IMG/VR virus record: IMGVR_UViG_3300046459_000255
Span: 1-24,534 of that record
Reading direction: 5' to 3' (one strand)
From: a virus
DNA length: 24,534 nt
Position 1 is the stretch's first letter, and each line of letters opens with the position of its first letter. Shown piece by piece: positions 1 to 6,468 of this stretch. The translations under genes were made by a program, and so were the position numbers. A model generated the notes under the pieces. It saw only the letters and a program-made list of their open reading frames with translations, was not told where the DNA came from and did no database searches.

Positions 1-100
1 CATCGACGGCTGACCCAATTCGATTGATTCTCTGGAATCGCCACCCACGAACACAGCGCGCGGGCGTACTGTCCTGCCGCTACGACAACAGGGGGACACC

Positions 101-223
101 ATGATTGGGCTCGCGATCACACTTATGCGCCTCGGGCTTCGGGTGAGCTTTGCGACGATCGACTTACTCGTGTGGATGTGCACGTTGGGAAAGGTCGACC
201 CGCGCTCACGCCGCATCGTGTAG
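101..223 (+). CDS. Small hydrophobic 40-aa peptide
   Basis: A short plus-strand ORF starts at an ATG preceded by a purine-rich GGGGGA about 4 nt upstream, a plausible ribosome binding site. The 40-residue product opens with MIGLAITLMRLGLRV, stays hydrophobic to about residue 29 (including LLVWM) and ends in a basic tail (KVDPRSRRIV), as expected of a single-pass or peripheral membrane peptide. A perfect 8-bp hairpin begins 27 bases after the stop, which supports a short independent transcript. I do not recognise a family. It could be host sequence flanking a prophage or a phage small protein. Chance ORFs of this length are common in GC-rich DNA, so confidence is limited. Confidence 0.4.
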   Translation: MIGLAITLMRLGLRVSFATIDLLVWMCTLGKVDPRSRRIV

Positions 224-458
224 CCGTTGCGACGCCGGGCAGCCGCATAGCCTCCCGTGGAGAGGGCCGGGAGGCGCGGCGGACCCCGCCAGACGCGCAG
301 CACGCGGCGGGACCCGATGCAGGGGCCTTCACCTGGGGGGATCGGGGAGCCTGCGCGATCAACGATGCACCACAAACCAGCCACGCGATAGATGGCGGCT
401 GGAAGTAATCTCCGGGCAGGTCAACCGCGCTGTCAGACCCGCCAGCGAGAATGCCCCC
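224..458. other. Intergenic stretch, no gene seen
   Basis: Apart from the hairpin at 250-275 I see no convincing coding sequence, RNA or repeat here. Overlapping open frames exist on both strands but lack ribosome binding sites and recognisable protein composition. Confidence 0.4.
250..275 (+). terminator. Hairpin terminator candidate after the 40-aa ORF
   Basis: Arms GCCTCCCG (250-257) and CGGGAGGC (268-275) pair perfectly over 8 bp with a 10-nt loop, 27 bases past the stop of the small plus-strand ORF. There is no U tract, which is usual for actinobacterial hairpin terminators. Confidence 0.45.
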
Positions 459-644
459 ATGGCGATCACGATGACGAACTACGGCCTCACCTGGACCGAC
501 CCCGACGGCACCCCGCGCGCAGCCGCCGTCAGCTACGACAGGGGCAGCGCCGAGGAGCGCAAGGGCCGGCTCGAAGCGGAAGGGTGCACCGACGTGGAGA
601 TCGTCGAGACGAAGCCCGGGGAGCTGGCGCAGCCGCGGAACTGA
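459..644 (+). CDS. Small hypothetical protein (61 aa)
   Basis: The ATG at 459 opens a 61-residue acidic, soluble protein. It begins MAITMTNYGLTWTDPDGTPR and continues with a segment resembling SYDRGSAEERKGRLEAEGCTDVEIVE, then a PGEL tail. This looks like a compact alpha/beta domain. The composition is protein-like, unlike the Arg/Ser/Pro-rich shadow translation of the longer open frame upstream, so the internal ATG was chosen. There is no strong Shine-Dalgarno. A GAGAAT hexamer at 447-452 ends 6 nt before the ATG and could serve as a -10 box for a leaderless transcript; this is inference. No family recognised and no membrane segment or cysteine motif. It is the only sizeable plus-strand gene near this end and sits opposite the convergent minus-strand membrane protein. 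Confidence 0.6.
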   Translation: MAITMTNYGLTWTDPDGTPRAAAVSYDRGSAEERKGRLEAEGCTDVEIVETKPGELAQPRN

Positions 645-695
645 GGCGCGAGCGCCCGCCCGGTCTGGGGCAGGTGCTCAGCAGGTCTCCCGCAA

Positions 696-719
696 CAACA
701 ACCACTCTCCACGCAGTGG
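696..719 (-). terminator. Weak terminator candidate after the two-TM protein
   Basis: Read on the minus strand, CCACT (719-715) and AGTGG (706-702) form a 5-bp stem followed by TTGTTGTT, just past the stop of the small membrane protein. The stem is short, so the call is tentative. Confidence 0.3.
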
Positions 720-722
720 GTG

Positions 723-995
723 TCACTTCTCTTTCTTGGCGGCCTCGATAGCGGCCCAGATGGCGCCAGCAGCGGCGACGAGGACGGCCACGATCAGATA
801 GGGGGGTGCGGCGTCCTGGCAGCCGGGAAATCTGTGGAACGCAGCAGAGAGTGCGGGCCCGCAGGGAATGGTTGCTTCCGCCTGTTCGCCAACGGGGCCA
901 GTCATCGTGGTGAAGGACACGGGTAGCAGAGCGACGACGAGGGCGATGGCGCCTGCAGCTATGGCAATGATCGTGGCGCGGGTACGGGCGGGCAT
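723..995 (-). CDS. Small two-TM membrane protein (90 aa)
   Basis: The predicted 90-residue protein starts MPARTRATII and has two hydrophobic segments, about residues 8-27 and 66-84. They flank a loop with two cysteines (Cys45, Cys59) that could form an extracytoplasmic disulfide. The C-terminus is basic (EAAKKEK). The start at 995 was preferred over the in-frame ATG at 1001 because AGAAGGA lies 6 nt upstream of 995 but directly abuts the ATG at 1001. No family recognised. It lies downstream of the integrase/endonuclease operon, about 140 bases beyond a possible tiny ORF, and could be a lysogeny-expressed membrane protein or host sequence beside the insertion. The TM topology is seen in the sequence; any role is unknown. 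Confidence 0.65.
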   Translation of the reverse strand: MPARTRATIIAIAAGAIALVVALLPVSFTTMTGPVGEQAEATIPCGPALSAAFHRFPGCQDAAPPYLIVAVLVAAAGAIWAAIEAAKKEK

Positions 996-1133
996 CGGCA
1001 TTCCTTCTGTGGAGGCGTCAACTTGCGTTGAATACCACAGCACAAGGGTCTACAGAAATGACCGAACAACCACGCGAGAGGGATGCGCTCTTCTCTGGCC
1101 TGTCACGGGCTGTCGGCGGCGACCACTCGTCCG

Positions 1134-1214
1134 TCAACTGATCCTGTCGGTGTCGTCGCCCTCGTGGAGGTCGAAGCGGTGCGGGTCGTCGGTGGCGCGG
1201 ATCTCCAGGGTCAC
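1134..1214 (-). CDS. Possible tiny ORF (26 aa) after the HNH gene
   Basis: A GTG at 1214, preceded by GAGGAGA about 9 nt upstream, opens a 26-residue acidic peptide (start VTLEIRATDDPHR, end GDDTDRIS). It follows the endonuclease VII-type gene by 25 bases on the same strand. The ribosome binding site and amino-acid-like composition are the only support. It may be chance. The remaining bases up to the next gene (996-1133) show nothing I can call. Confidence 0.3.
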   Translation of the reverse strand: MTLEIRATDDPHRFDLHEGDDTDRIS

Positions 1215-1239
1215 GAAGCGCTCTCCTCTTCGTCCTTGC

Positions 1240-1791
1240 TCAGCCGCTCCCCAGCTTGGCGGCCAACTGGTAGGCCGGGTGATTGTCGAGGCGGTTCGGG
1301 TTGATGGCGCGCGGCCTAGCCCATCCGTGGAACGGGTCCCAGTACCGCAGGTGGATTCCGAGGATCTGTGCTGGCGGCCTTTCGCGGTACTTCCGGAAGA
1401 GGCCGTTGTCGTGCGGCTCGCGCCTGTTGCAGCTTCGGCAGAGCATGCCGCGTATCAGCCCGGTGTCATGGTCGTGGTCGTCCACCAGGCGCACGTCGCA
1501 GTAGCCGCAGACAGCGCACCGGCCAGCGTGCCATGCCCTGAAGACCGAGCGATCGTCGTCGCCCTCGGAGATCACCATCTCCCAGGACCAGCAGACCGGA
1601 TCACGGGCAGCGAGCCGTTCGACGTGGTGGCGCTCCGACTCGGCGAAGCCGACGTCCCGAACTTCGCGCAGATTCACGGGCAGGTGCCGACCACAGAGTT
1701 GTGGGTCGCCCTCCAAGCCGTGCGGCCAGCGACTGGCCTGCGCCTTGCAGGGGCGCCCAGTCGTGGTCGTCGCTGTGCAGACGGGGTTCAC
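1240..1791 (-). CDS. Endonuclease VII-type HNH nuclease
   Basis: A 183-residue protein with the recombination endonuclease VII signature. CAVC (Cys92, Cys95) is followed by DDHDHDTGLIRG (His106, His108 region) and MLCRSCN (Cys118, Cys121, Asn122), a zinc-stabilised beta-beta-alpha/HNH nuclease core. Family members cut branched DNA, or act as homing or packaging-associated nucleases in phages. The N-terminus has a second Cys/His cluster (Cys5, Cys15, Cys33, His36) that may bind another zinc and contact DNA. The GTG at 1791 was chosen because its GTGA overlaps the stop of the integrase gene, the same coupling seen one gene upstream; an in-frame ATG at 1824 would give 11 more residues. Third gene of an overlapping operon. 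The motif assignment is firm; the biological substrate is not known from sequence. Confidence 0.85.
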   Translation of the reverse strand: MNPVCTATTTTGRPCKAQASRWPHGLEGDPQLCGRHLPVNLREVRDVGFAESERHHVERLAARDPVCWSWEMVISEGDDDRSVFRAWHAGRCAVCGYCDVRLVDDHDHDTGLIRGMLCRSCNRREPHDNGLFRKYRERPPAQILGIHLRYWDPFHGWARPRAINPNRLDNHPAYQLAAKLGSG

Positions 1792-2816
1792 AGTCCGATG
1801 TCCTCCGATGCGGCGTCGGTCCACTTGTCGGCTTCGCGAATGTAGCCCCAGAAGGCTGGGCTATTCTCTGCGTGACCGGACTGAGCGCGGATCTTCTCCT
1901 CGCGCTTGCCTGCCTTGCGGCTCGTAGTGATGAACCCGGCTCGCATGCTGTGACCAGTCAATCGGACGGCTACGCCTGCGCGTTCGGCGTTGCGGGTGAT
2001 GATCTCGCGGACGGCTTCCGGGGAGAGCGCGTGCTCACCGAGATGGCCCCAGACGTCCACGGGGAGGAAGGCCGGCCCCGCGGTGATGCCTGCGGTGGCG
2101 CGCCAGTTGAGCCAGGCGCGGACGGGGCAGGTGTCGACGTTCTTGCCGTAGCTGACGACGACGTCTCGGGGCGGGCGTCCTTTCACGGCGGGGACGTGGA
2201 CTTCGAGTCCTTGGCTGACGTGGACGATGGCTTCGGCTCGCAGCTCGGCGACTTCGGCCGAGCGTCCGGCGATGCCGAAGGCCATGAGCCAGAGGGCGCG
2301 GTCGCGGAGTCCGGTGAGCCCGTCGGCGACGGCGGCGTTCATCTGGCGCAGTTGCTCGGGGGTGACCGCTGCGGCTTTGCCTCGTCCGCGCGCCATGCGT
2401 TCGGGGTCGTTCTTCATTGGCTTGAGGGCTTGTCGCGCGGCGACGGTGGCGGCCTTGGGGACTTCGACGCCGAGGCCGCGCGCGGTGACGGTGACCCCGG
2501 TGATCCTGCGGTCGATTGACGTGGGCGCGGCGAGCTTGATGGTGTCGAGCCATACGACGAACCCGACAAGCGTGCCCTTGGTGACGTCGGTCAACGCGAG
2601 CGGGTGGCCGGTCTGTTCGGCGAGCCAATCGTGGAACTCGGTCCAGAGGTTCCAGTCGTTGGCATAGCCGCGCTTCGTGTTGTTGGGGCGGATGGCGTCG
2701 AGGTGCTGTTCGGCTGCCTGCTCCATCGCGGCGAGGACCGCGAGCGTCGCAGCGTCACGGACGGCGGGGGTGGCGTCCGGCTGCTGCGGGACGAGGGCGG
2801 TGGAGTCGTCCGTCAC
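1788..2816 (-). CDS. int: Tyrosine recombinase / phage integrase
   Basis: A 342-residue tyrosine-family site-specific recombinase. The N-terminal half (about residues 20-125) is a helical core-binding domain (TKRGYANDWNLWTEFHDWL). The C-terminal catalytic domain shows Arg185 in GRSAEVAELR, Lys212 as the likely beta-hairpin lysine, HSMR (His289, Arg292), SGHAENS (His315) and Tyr325 in WGYIREAD as the nucleophile. It would catalyse phage integration, and excision with a directionality factor. Length is normal for the family. The GTG at 2816 was chosen because GTGA overlaps the upstream stop; the longer open frame would add 15 Arg-rich residues. Translationally coupled to the Cys-rich protein before it and the HNH nuclease after it. 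No excisionase is evident next to it. Confidence 0.93.
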   Translation of the reverse strand: MTDDSTALVPQQPDATPAVRDAATLAVLAAMEQAAEQHLDAIRPNNTKRGYANDWNLWTEFHDWLAEQTGHPLALTDVTKGTLVGFVVWLDTIKLAAPTSIDRRITGVTVTARGLGVEVPKAATVAARQALKPMKNDPERMARGRGKAAAVTPEQLRQMNAAVADGLTGLRDRALWLMAFGIAGRSAEVAELRAEAIVHVSQGLEVHVPAVKGRPPRDVVVSYGKNVDTCPVRAWLNWRATAGITAGPAFLPVDVWGHLGEHALSPEAVREIITRNAERAGVAVRLTGHSMRAGFITTSRKAGKREEKIRAQSGHAENSPAFWGYIREADKWTDAASEDIGL

Positions 2817-3247
2817 TGCCCGCTCCCTACAGGCCACTCGTTGCCGCCGGGATCGATCCACTCCAGAGGCAGACCGGCCTCCTTGCGCATCTCGTTACGT
2901 CGCACCAACGCATCCATTTCTTCGCCGCGCTGGCGAGCAGACTCTCGCATGCGCTCGCGCACCACGCCGTTGGCGACGTCCAGCGCGGCGTCAGCAATGC
3001 AGTCAACGCACGCCCAGTCGGTGACGTGCTCCAGGTGGTAGGCGGCTGGCAGCTCCTGGAAGGAGCGGAACAGCAGGCGGGAGGCGCTGACGACACAGGT
3101 GCCGAGCGCGGGCCCCCGACCGCAGAGGCAGTCTCCGCCCAGCTCGGCGACAGTCTGCGGAATGTTGACGGAGGTGACCTGACCTATCCCGGCATCGCGG
3201 CGAGCGCGACGGCGAGCCAACAGCTCGTCTGAGGGGTTTTGAGGCAT
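2813..3247 (-). CDS. Cys-rich small protein, first gene of the integrase operon
   Basis: A 144-residue protein starting MPQNPSDELLARRRARR. It has a CLC pair (Cys40, Cys42) with Cys51, and an ACVDC pair (Cys80, Cys83), which together could bind one zinc ion. The C-terminal third is helical and charged (VRERMRESARQRGEEM). No helix-turn-helix could be identified. Its stop overlaps the integrase start (GTGA), so the two are translated together; a role in recombination control is possible but is inference. The ATG at 3247 was preferred over a GTG at 3301 because a TACAAT box ends 5 nt upstream (3258-3253), consistent with a leaderless mRNA, and because no ribosome binding site precedes either codon. 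No family recognised. Confidence 0.7.
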   Translation of the reverse strand: MPQNPSDELLARRRARRDAGIGQVTSVNIPQTVAELGGDCLCGRGPALGTCVVSASRLLFRSFQELPAAYHLEHVTDWACVDCIADAALDVANGVVRERMRESARQRGEEMDALVRRNEMRKEAGLPLEWIDPGGNEWPVGSGQ

Positions 3248-3252
3248 GGCCA

Positions 3253-3258
3253 ATTGTA
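3253..3258 (-). promoter_or_regulatory. Putative -10 box of a leaderless integrase-operon promoter
   Basis: On the minus strand TACAAT (3258-3253) matches a strong -10 hexamer and sits 5 nt before the ATG at 3247. Initiation 5-7 nt downstream would begin at or next to the start codon. There is no good -35 hexamer at 16-18 nt; that position holds the dyad at 3274-3291, so an activator or repressor may bind there. Confidence 0.45.
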
Positions 3259-3273
3259 CCGTTTTTTCGCCCG

Positions 3274-3291
3274 CGATATGGCATGTTATCG
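3274..3291. promoter_or_regulatory. Operator-like dyad upstream of the integrase operon
   Basis: Perfect 5-bp arms CGATA (3274-3278) and TATCG (3287-3291) are separated by 8 nt. The dyad spans the -35 position relative to the TACAAT box, a typical location for a regulator site. A short repeat of this size can arise by chance. Confidence 0.35.
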
Positions 3292-3312
3292 AGAGTCGCA
3301 CCTGGTCAACTC

Positions 3313-3341
3313 GTAGCGCTTCAGGGAACGTTATGCGCTAC
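3313..3341. terminator. Perfect 7-bp inverted repeat between the 60-aa gene and the integrase operon
   Basis: GTAGCGC (3313-3319) and GCGCTAC (3335-3341) are perfectly complementary with a 15-nt loop. The right arm contains the stop codon (TAG) of the 60-aa minus-strand gene. It may be a terminator without a U tract for that gene, or a regulator site ahead of the integrase operon. Confidence 0.45.
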
Positions 3342-3520
3342 TGCTCTAGCCCGAGAAGGCTGGTCGGCTTCGCCTTCGGGATCGGCCCGGCAGGGTTCGT
3401 CATGATCCGGCGGAGCTCGGCAACCAATTCGTCGCTCGGCTCGGGTGCCTCGGCGACGCGGGCGTGAATCTGGGCGATGACGTCGTCGCCGAGGATCTTG
3501 CGGCGCTCTTCTCTGTCCAT
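3338..3520 (-). CDS. Small conserved hypothetical protein (60 aa)
   Basis: The 60-residue product starts MDREERRKILGDDVIAQIHA and continues with VAEAPEPSDELV, a predicted helix and MTNPAG, ending in a basic, flexible SLLGLEQ tail. It resembles short helical proteins common in Streptomyces genomes and mobile elements, but I cannot name a function. The internal ATG at 3520 was chosen because the longer open frame to 3931 is Arg/Ser-rich and runs antisense to the well-supported plus-strand gene at 3638. No clear Shine-Dalgarno precedes the ATG, so it may be leaderless or start slightly upstream. It lies upstream of the integrase operon and ends in an inverted repeat. Confidence 0.65.
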   Translation of the reverse strand: MDREERRKILGDDVIAQIHARVAEAPEPSDELVAELRRIMTNPAGPIPKAKPTSLLGLEQ

Positions 3521-3637
3521 GGTCTGTAACCGAGCCGCCAGCCAGAAGGATGCGCCTCGCTCTGGGAAAGCAACGTGTATCCGGGGTGATGTGCTGGCGT
3601 GAGGGGTTCGACTTGACGCCGTAGTTAGCCTCCGAAC

Positions 3638-3913
3638 ATGAGCGCTTACCGAGGGACCGTCATCCTTCAACTCGCAGACTCGAAGCCCGCGGCAGCAGCC
3701 GACCTGACGAAGGAGGAGGCTGGGTCGTGGGCCGGAACTCTGATCTTTCCGACCGAGGCCCGCACGCCGGAGCTCCTCAACCTGACCGAGGGCCAGCTGT
3801 GGGTCCATGGCCGCGAGGGCGCCTTCGTCCGGCCAGACACCTCGGATTGGGTCAGCTCCCCCACGGGTCAGTTCCGGATCCGCATTGAGGGCAACGGCGA
3901 CGCCCCGTTCTGA
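3638..3913 (+). CDS. Hypothetical protein (91 aa), plus strand
   Basis: A 91-residue soluble protein starting MSAYRGTVILQLADSKPAAAA. It alternates beta strands and polar loops (SWAGTLIFP, EGQLWVHGREGAFV, GQFRIRIEGNGDAPF), suggesting a small all-beta fold. It runs opposite to its neighbours. A TAGTTA hexamer at 3622-3627, 10 nt before the ATG, could be the -10 of a very short-leader or leaderless transcript; no Shine-Dalgarno is visible. It converges on the Mrr-like gene with a shared hairpin terminator between them. No family name can be given. The composition differs clearly from the Arg/Ser/Pro-rich frames that overlap it. Confidence 0.75.
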   Translation: MSAYRGTVILQLADSKPAAAADLTKEEAGSWAGTLIFPTEARTPELLNLTEGQLWVHGREGAFVRPDTSDWVSSPTGQFRIRIEGNGDAPF

Positions 3914-3921
3914 CACGGCGA

Positions 3922-3962
3922 AGCGCCCCACTCCTCGCTGCCGTGGCGATGAGCGGGGCGCT
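3922..3962. terminator. Bidirectional hairpin terminator
   Basis: AGCGCCCC (3922-3929) pairs with GGGGCGCT (3955-3962), and the inner sequences continue the stem imperfectly (CTCCTCGCTGCC against GGCGATGAG). It lies 8 bases past the plus-strand 91-aa gene and 7 bases past the convergent minus-strand Mrr-like gene. Its left flank shares 18 identical bases with the terminator at 6779-6819. Confidence 0.75.
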
Positions 3963-3969
3963 GTAGCAG

Positions 3970-4623
3970 CTACGCAGCTGACTGGCTGACCTGCTGCCAG
4001 GGTGTCGGCCCAGTCTGTGACGCCCAGCCTGCGAGGGCCTGCTCATCGTAGAGGCGGATGCGCTGCGTGGCGGCGTAGCCGGCAGCCTGCCGAGTGAAGG
4101 CACTCGTGGTAACCACGACGGGGATCTGGGCGTGATGCACGGCGTAGCAGGTGCCTCCGAACCGCTGCATCTCCGGGGAGCCCACTTTGTGGGTAGGCCC
4201 GTAGCGCTTGCACTGGATCACGATCCGGCGGCCGTCCGGGGCCGTGGCGACGACGTCAGCTCCGAGGTCTCCGGCGCCGCCGCTCACCTCGACGTTGGTG
4301 CAGCCGTCTCGCTGGCACAGGTAGGCGATGGCGTGCTCAAACTCTTTGGGGCCGAGGACGTGGTAGCGGGCAATCTCGCGTGACTGCACCTCGCGGACCT
4401 GTGCCTGACGGGCATTCTCAAGGCGGCGCTGTTCGGCCTTGCGGGCGCGGCGCACAACGTAGATCCCACCGGCGACGGATGCGGCCAGGAGTAGCGGAAC
4501 CCCCAGGCTTGGGACATGTTTGACCAGTTGGAGGAGAACCGCAAGGGGCACGAGTACCGCCCAGATGCCGCGGATGATGACGGACTGACAGGACAGACCG
4601 CGTCTGGTGCGGCGTGGCGGCAT
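3970..4623 (-). CDS. Membrane-anchored Mrr-type restriction endonuclease-like protein
   Basis: A 217-residue protein with one or two N-terminal hydrophobic segments (about residues 17-33 and 38-57), a charged helical linker (residues 58-88) and a C-terminal Mrr-type PD-(D/E)xK nuclease domain. The nuclease signature is GPKEFEHAIA (Glu96), GDLGADVV (Asp123) and IVIQCKRYG (Gln137, Lys139), the Q-x-K variant typical of Mrr-like enzymes. Family members cleave DNA, often modified DNA. Membrane anchoring would place the enzyme where incoming phage DNA enters, suggesting superinfection defence; this is inference. GGGGGAA about 5 nt before the ATG supports the start. It follows the TROVE gene on the same strand but is separated by a terminator, so it may have its own promoter in 4624-4718; I could not define one. 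Confidence 0.83.
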   Translation of the reverse strand: MPPRRTRRGLSCQSVIIRGIWAVLVPLAVLLQLVKHVPSLGVPLLLAASVAGGIYVVRRARKAEQRRLENARQAQVREVQSREIARYHVLGPKEFEHAIAYLCQRDGCTNVEVSGGAGDLGADVVATAPDGRRIVIQCKRYGPTHKVGSPEMQRFGGTCYAVHHAQIPVVVTTSAFTRQAAGYAATQRIRLYDEQALAGWASQTGPTPWQQVSQSAA

Positions 4624-4718
4624 GAGTTCCCCCGAGAGCGTGATCGTGGCGGAAGCGTAGCCGTACTGCGTTATTCCGGTGGCCAGTTGGCGGGCACCAC
4701 CGCCCGGACACTACGATT

Positions 4719-4756
4719 CGCCCCCACCCCCTGCCGGTCGGCAGAGGATGGGGGCG
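4719..4756 (-). terminator. Branched hairpin terminator after the TROVE gene
   Basis: CGCCCCCA (4719-4726) and TGGGGGCG (4749-4756) pair perfectly over 8 bp, enclosing a second 5-bp stem CTGCC/GGCAG (4731-4735 with 4740-4744). It begins 11 bases past the TROVE stop codon. Confidence 0.65.
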
Positions 4757-4767
4757 TTAGTGGCAGG

Positions 4768-6432
4768 TCAGGTGGCCTTCGAGACCCAAGGCCAGGTCGC
4801 GTCGCGCCCGGCTTCAAGGAGCGGCACCAGGCGGAAGGCGGTATCCGTCAGACCGCCGAGCGTGTGTCGGCCTGCGGCCCCGGAGGGCATGGCACCAGGC
4901 TTGTAGCCGGCCAGGTTCCACATGTAGACCGGCACGTGCTTCGGTACGAGGTTGTCGATCTGCGTCTCCCGCATCCCGCCGAAGCGTTCCATGTTGGACG
5001 GGAGCCAGCCGGGCCGGGTCTGTTCGTCGGTGACGACGATGACGCGGTCGTGCCGGTCGTAGTGCTTCTTGACGGCGGTCGGGATGTCGGTGCCGTCGTT
5101 CTGGCCGTACTGCTCGATGAGTTTGAGGACGCTGCCACCCTTGGGGACGTCTAGCCGCTTGGAGCTGCCGCCGAACTCAACGAGCGTCGGCGCCTCGGCG
5201 CGCATCGCGAGTGCGGAGCCGAAGACCGCGGCCTGTTCGGCAAGCGTGATGTCCGAGCTGTTCGGCGTGGAGAAGCGTAGGCCGGGGAACATCGACGGGG
5301 AACGGTCGACGAGGATCAGCGTCCGACCGGACAGGCGGGGCACGTTGGCGAGGGAGTGGCCGAGGGCCTGCTCGAGCGCGTGAGCCCACCGCAGGGACGG
5401 GGCGTGCTTATAGGCGGCCCACCAGCGGAACGGGAACATGCGGGAGGCGTTCACTGCGGCCGGGTCGGTGAAGCGGGCGCAGATCTGGGCGGCCACCGTA
5501 TTGGATACGCCGACCTCGTCGAAGTTCCGGAGGTTCCTGGCGAGCGCCATCAGGCCCATGGACGGGATGATCGCCTCCCAGGCCGCCTTGTCCATCGGTC
5601 CCTGGAGCCAGCCGGCCAGCGCCTCCCAGGTAATGCCTGCAGCCGCGAGCCGCTTGGCACTGTCGGGGGCCGTTACGACCGCGCGCCGCTCAGCGACCGG
5701 TATGGCCATCAGCTCACGGTGCGCGGTCAGCGTCCGGTTCGACGTCGGCGGGATGGCGCTGTCGGGGTTGTGGCGTCGGTCGAGCGCGTACTGGAACAGC
5801 TCGCCCTGCCATGGCTTGCCCGGGTCGGGTGCGGCGTGGACGAGGTTGAGGATGTCGCCGAAGCGGTAGCCCTTGGACGCGGTGTCGTACTTGAGCAGGC
5901 TTCGCTCGGTGTAGAGGTGCTGGACTGCGTCGGCGATGCCGCGCTTCACCGGCTTCGGCAGGCGGCGGCCGTAGCGGGAGGTCCAGTAGCCGAGCAACTC
6001 GCCAGGCTCGTCGGGACGCTGGAGGACGGCGTCGATGACGCGGCGGTTGAAGCCCGCGTCGAACGTTCCGTCGGTGGGGGCGGCGGCGTTGCGTGTCGCA
6101 TCGAGTCGCGCCCATACGAACTCTGCGGCGCCGACCAGGGCCGCGATTCGCATGTTGCCTTCGCCTCGCAGCCAGCCGAGCAGGCCGACCGTCCACTCCG
6201 GGTCCTCGACGGCCAGCTTGCGGACGAGCTGCGTGTACCGGTCGTCGCGGTCCCCGCCCTTCTCGTAGAAGGCGTCCTGGCCAACGAAGTTGGACACTGC
6301 CAGCAGGAAGAGTTCGGAGCGTGCGTCCCGGAGATGCCCAGTGGCGCCTTCGTGGGTGACGGTCCGCTCCCCGGTAGTGGTCACTGGCGAATGGACGGCG
6401 GGACGGGTGCCGCGCTGGTTGAACCTGGACAT
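4768..6432 (-). CDS. TROVE-domain Ro60-like RNA-binding protein
   Basis: A 554-residue bacterial Ro60 ortholog. Residues 1 to about 365 form the TROVE HEAT-repeat ring that holds RNA ends in its cavity and binds Y RNA on its outer face. The N-terminal block THEGATGHLRDARSELFLLA (26-45) is characteristic, as is FYEKGGDRDD (55-64). Residues 370-550 form a von Willebrand A domain with an intact MIDAS motif: DRSPS (Asp376, Ser378, Ser380), Thr448 in DGTD and Asp469 in VVTDE. Ro proteins act in RNA surveillance and, in Deinococcus and Salmonella, work with PNPase via Y RNA. The start at 6432 gives the expected family N-terminus; the upstream frame runs through the Y RNA. The Shine-Dalgarno GAGGGG lies inside a hairpin 7 nt upstream. 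Two Y-RNA-like genes lie immediately upstream. Confidence 0.93.
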   Translation of the reverse strand: MSRFNQRGTRPAVHSPVTTTGERTVTHEGATGHLRDARSELFLLAVSNFVGQDAFYEKGGDRDDRYTQLVRKLAVEDPEWTVGLLGWLRGEGNMRIAALVGAAEFVWARLDATRNAAAPTDGTFDAGFNRRVIDAVLQRPDEPGELLGYWTSRYGRRLPKPVKRGIADAVQHLYTERSLLKYDTASKGYRFGDILNLVHAAPDPGKPWQGELFQYALDRRHNPDSAIPPTSNRTLTAHRELMAIPVAERRAVVTAPDSAKRLAAAGITWEALAGWLQGPMDKAAWEAIIPSMGLMALARNLRNFDEVGVSNTVAAQICARFTDPAAVNASRMFPFRWWAAYKHAPSLRWAHALEQALGHSLANVPRLSGRTLILVDRSPSMFPGLRFSTPNSSDITLAEQAAVFGSALAMRAEAPTLVEFGGSSKRLDVPKGGSVLKLIEQYGQNDGTDIPTAVKKHYDRHDRVIVVTDEQTRPGWLPSNMERFGGMRETQIDNLVPKHVPVYMWNLAGYKPGAMPSGAAGRHTLGGLTDTAFRLVPLLEAGRDATWPWVSKAT

Positions 6433-6433
6433 G

Positions 6434-6456
6434 AAAAAGCCCCTCGCGTGGAGGGG
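6434..6456 (-). promoter_or_regulatory. Terminator-like hairpin containing the TROVE Shine-Dalgarno
   Basis: On the minus strand CCCCTC (6456-6451), loop CACGC and GAGGGG (6445-6440) form a perfect 6-bp stem followed by CTTTTT. It has the form of an intrinsic terminator for the Y RNAs. The GAGGGG arm is also the only ribosome binding site for the TROVE ATG at 6432, so the fold would both limit readthrough and block translation. Confidence 0.6.
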
Positions 6457-6468
6457 AGGTGCAGCAGT

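Noticed and set aside
1-100. Prophage attachment site next to the integrase
   Set aside because: No tRNA gene or duplicated core is visible near either end of the window; the other phage end would be needed to test this.
3521-3931. N-terminal part of the 197-codon minus-strand frame
   Set aside because: It is antisense to the 91-aa plus-strand gene and has shadow-like composition; only the last 60 codons look real.
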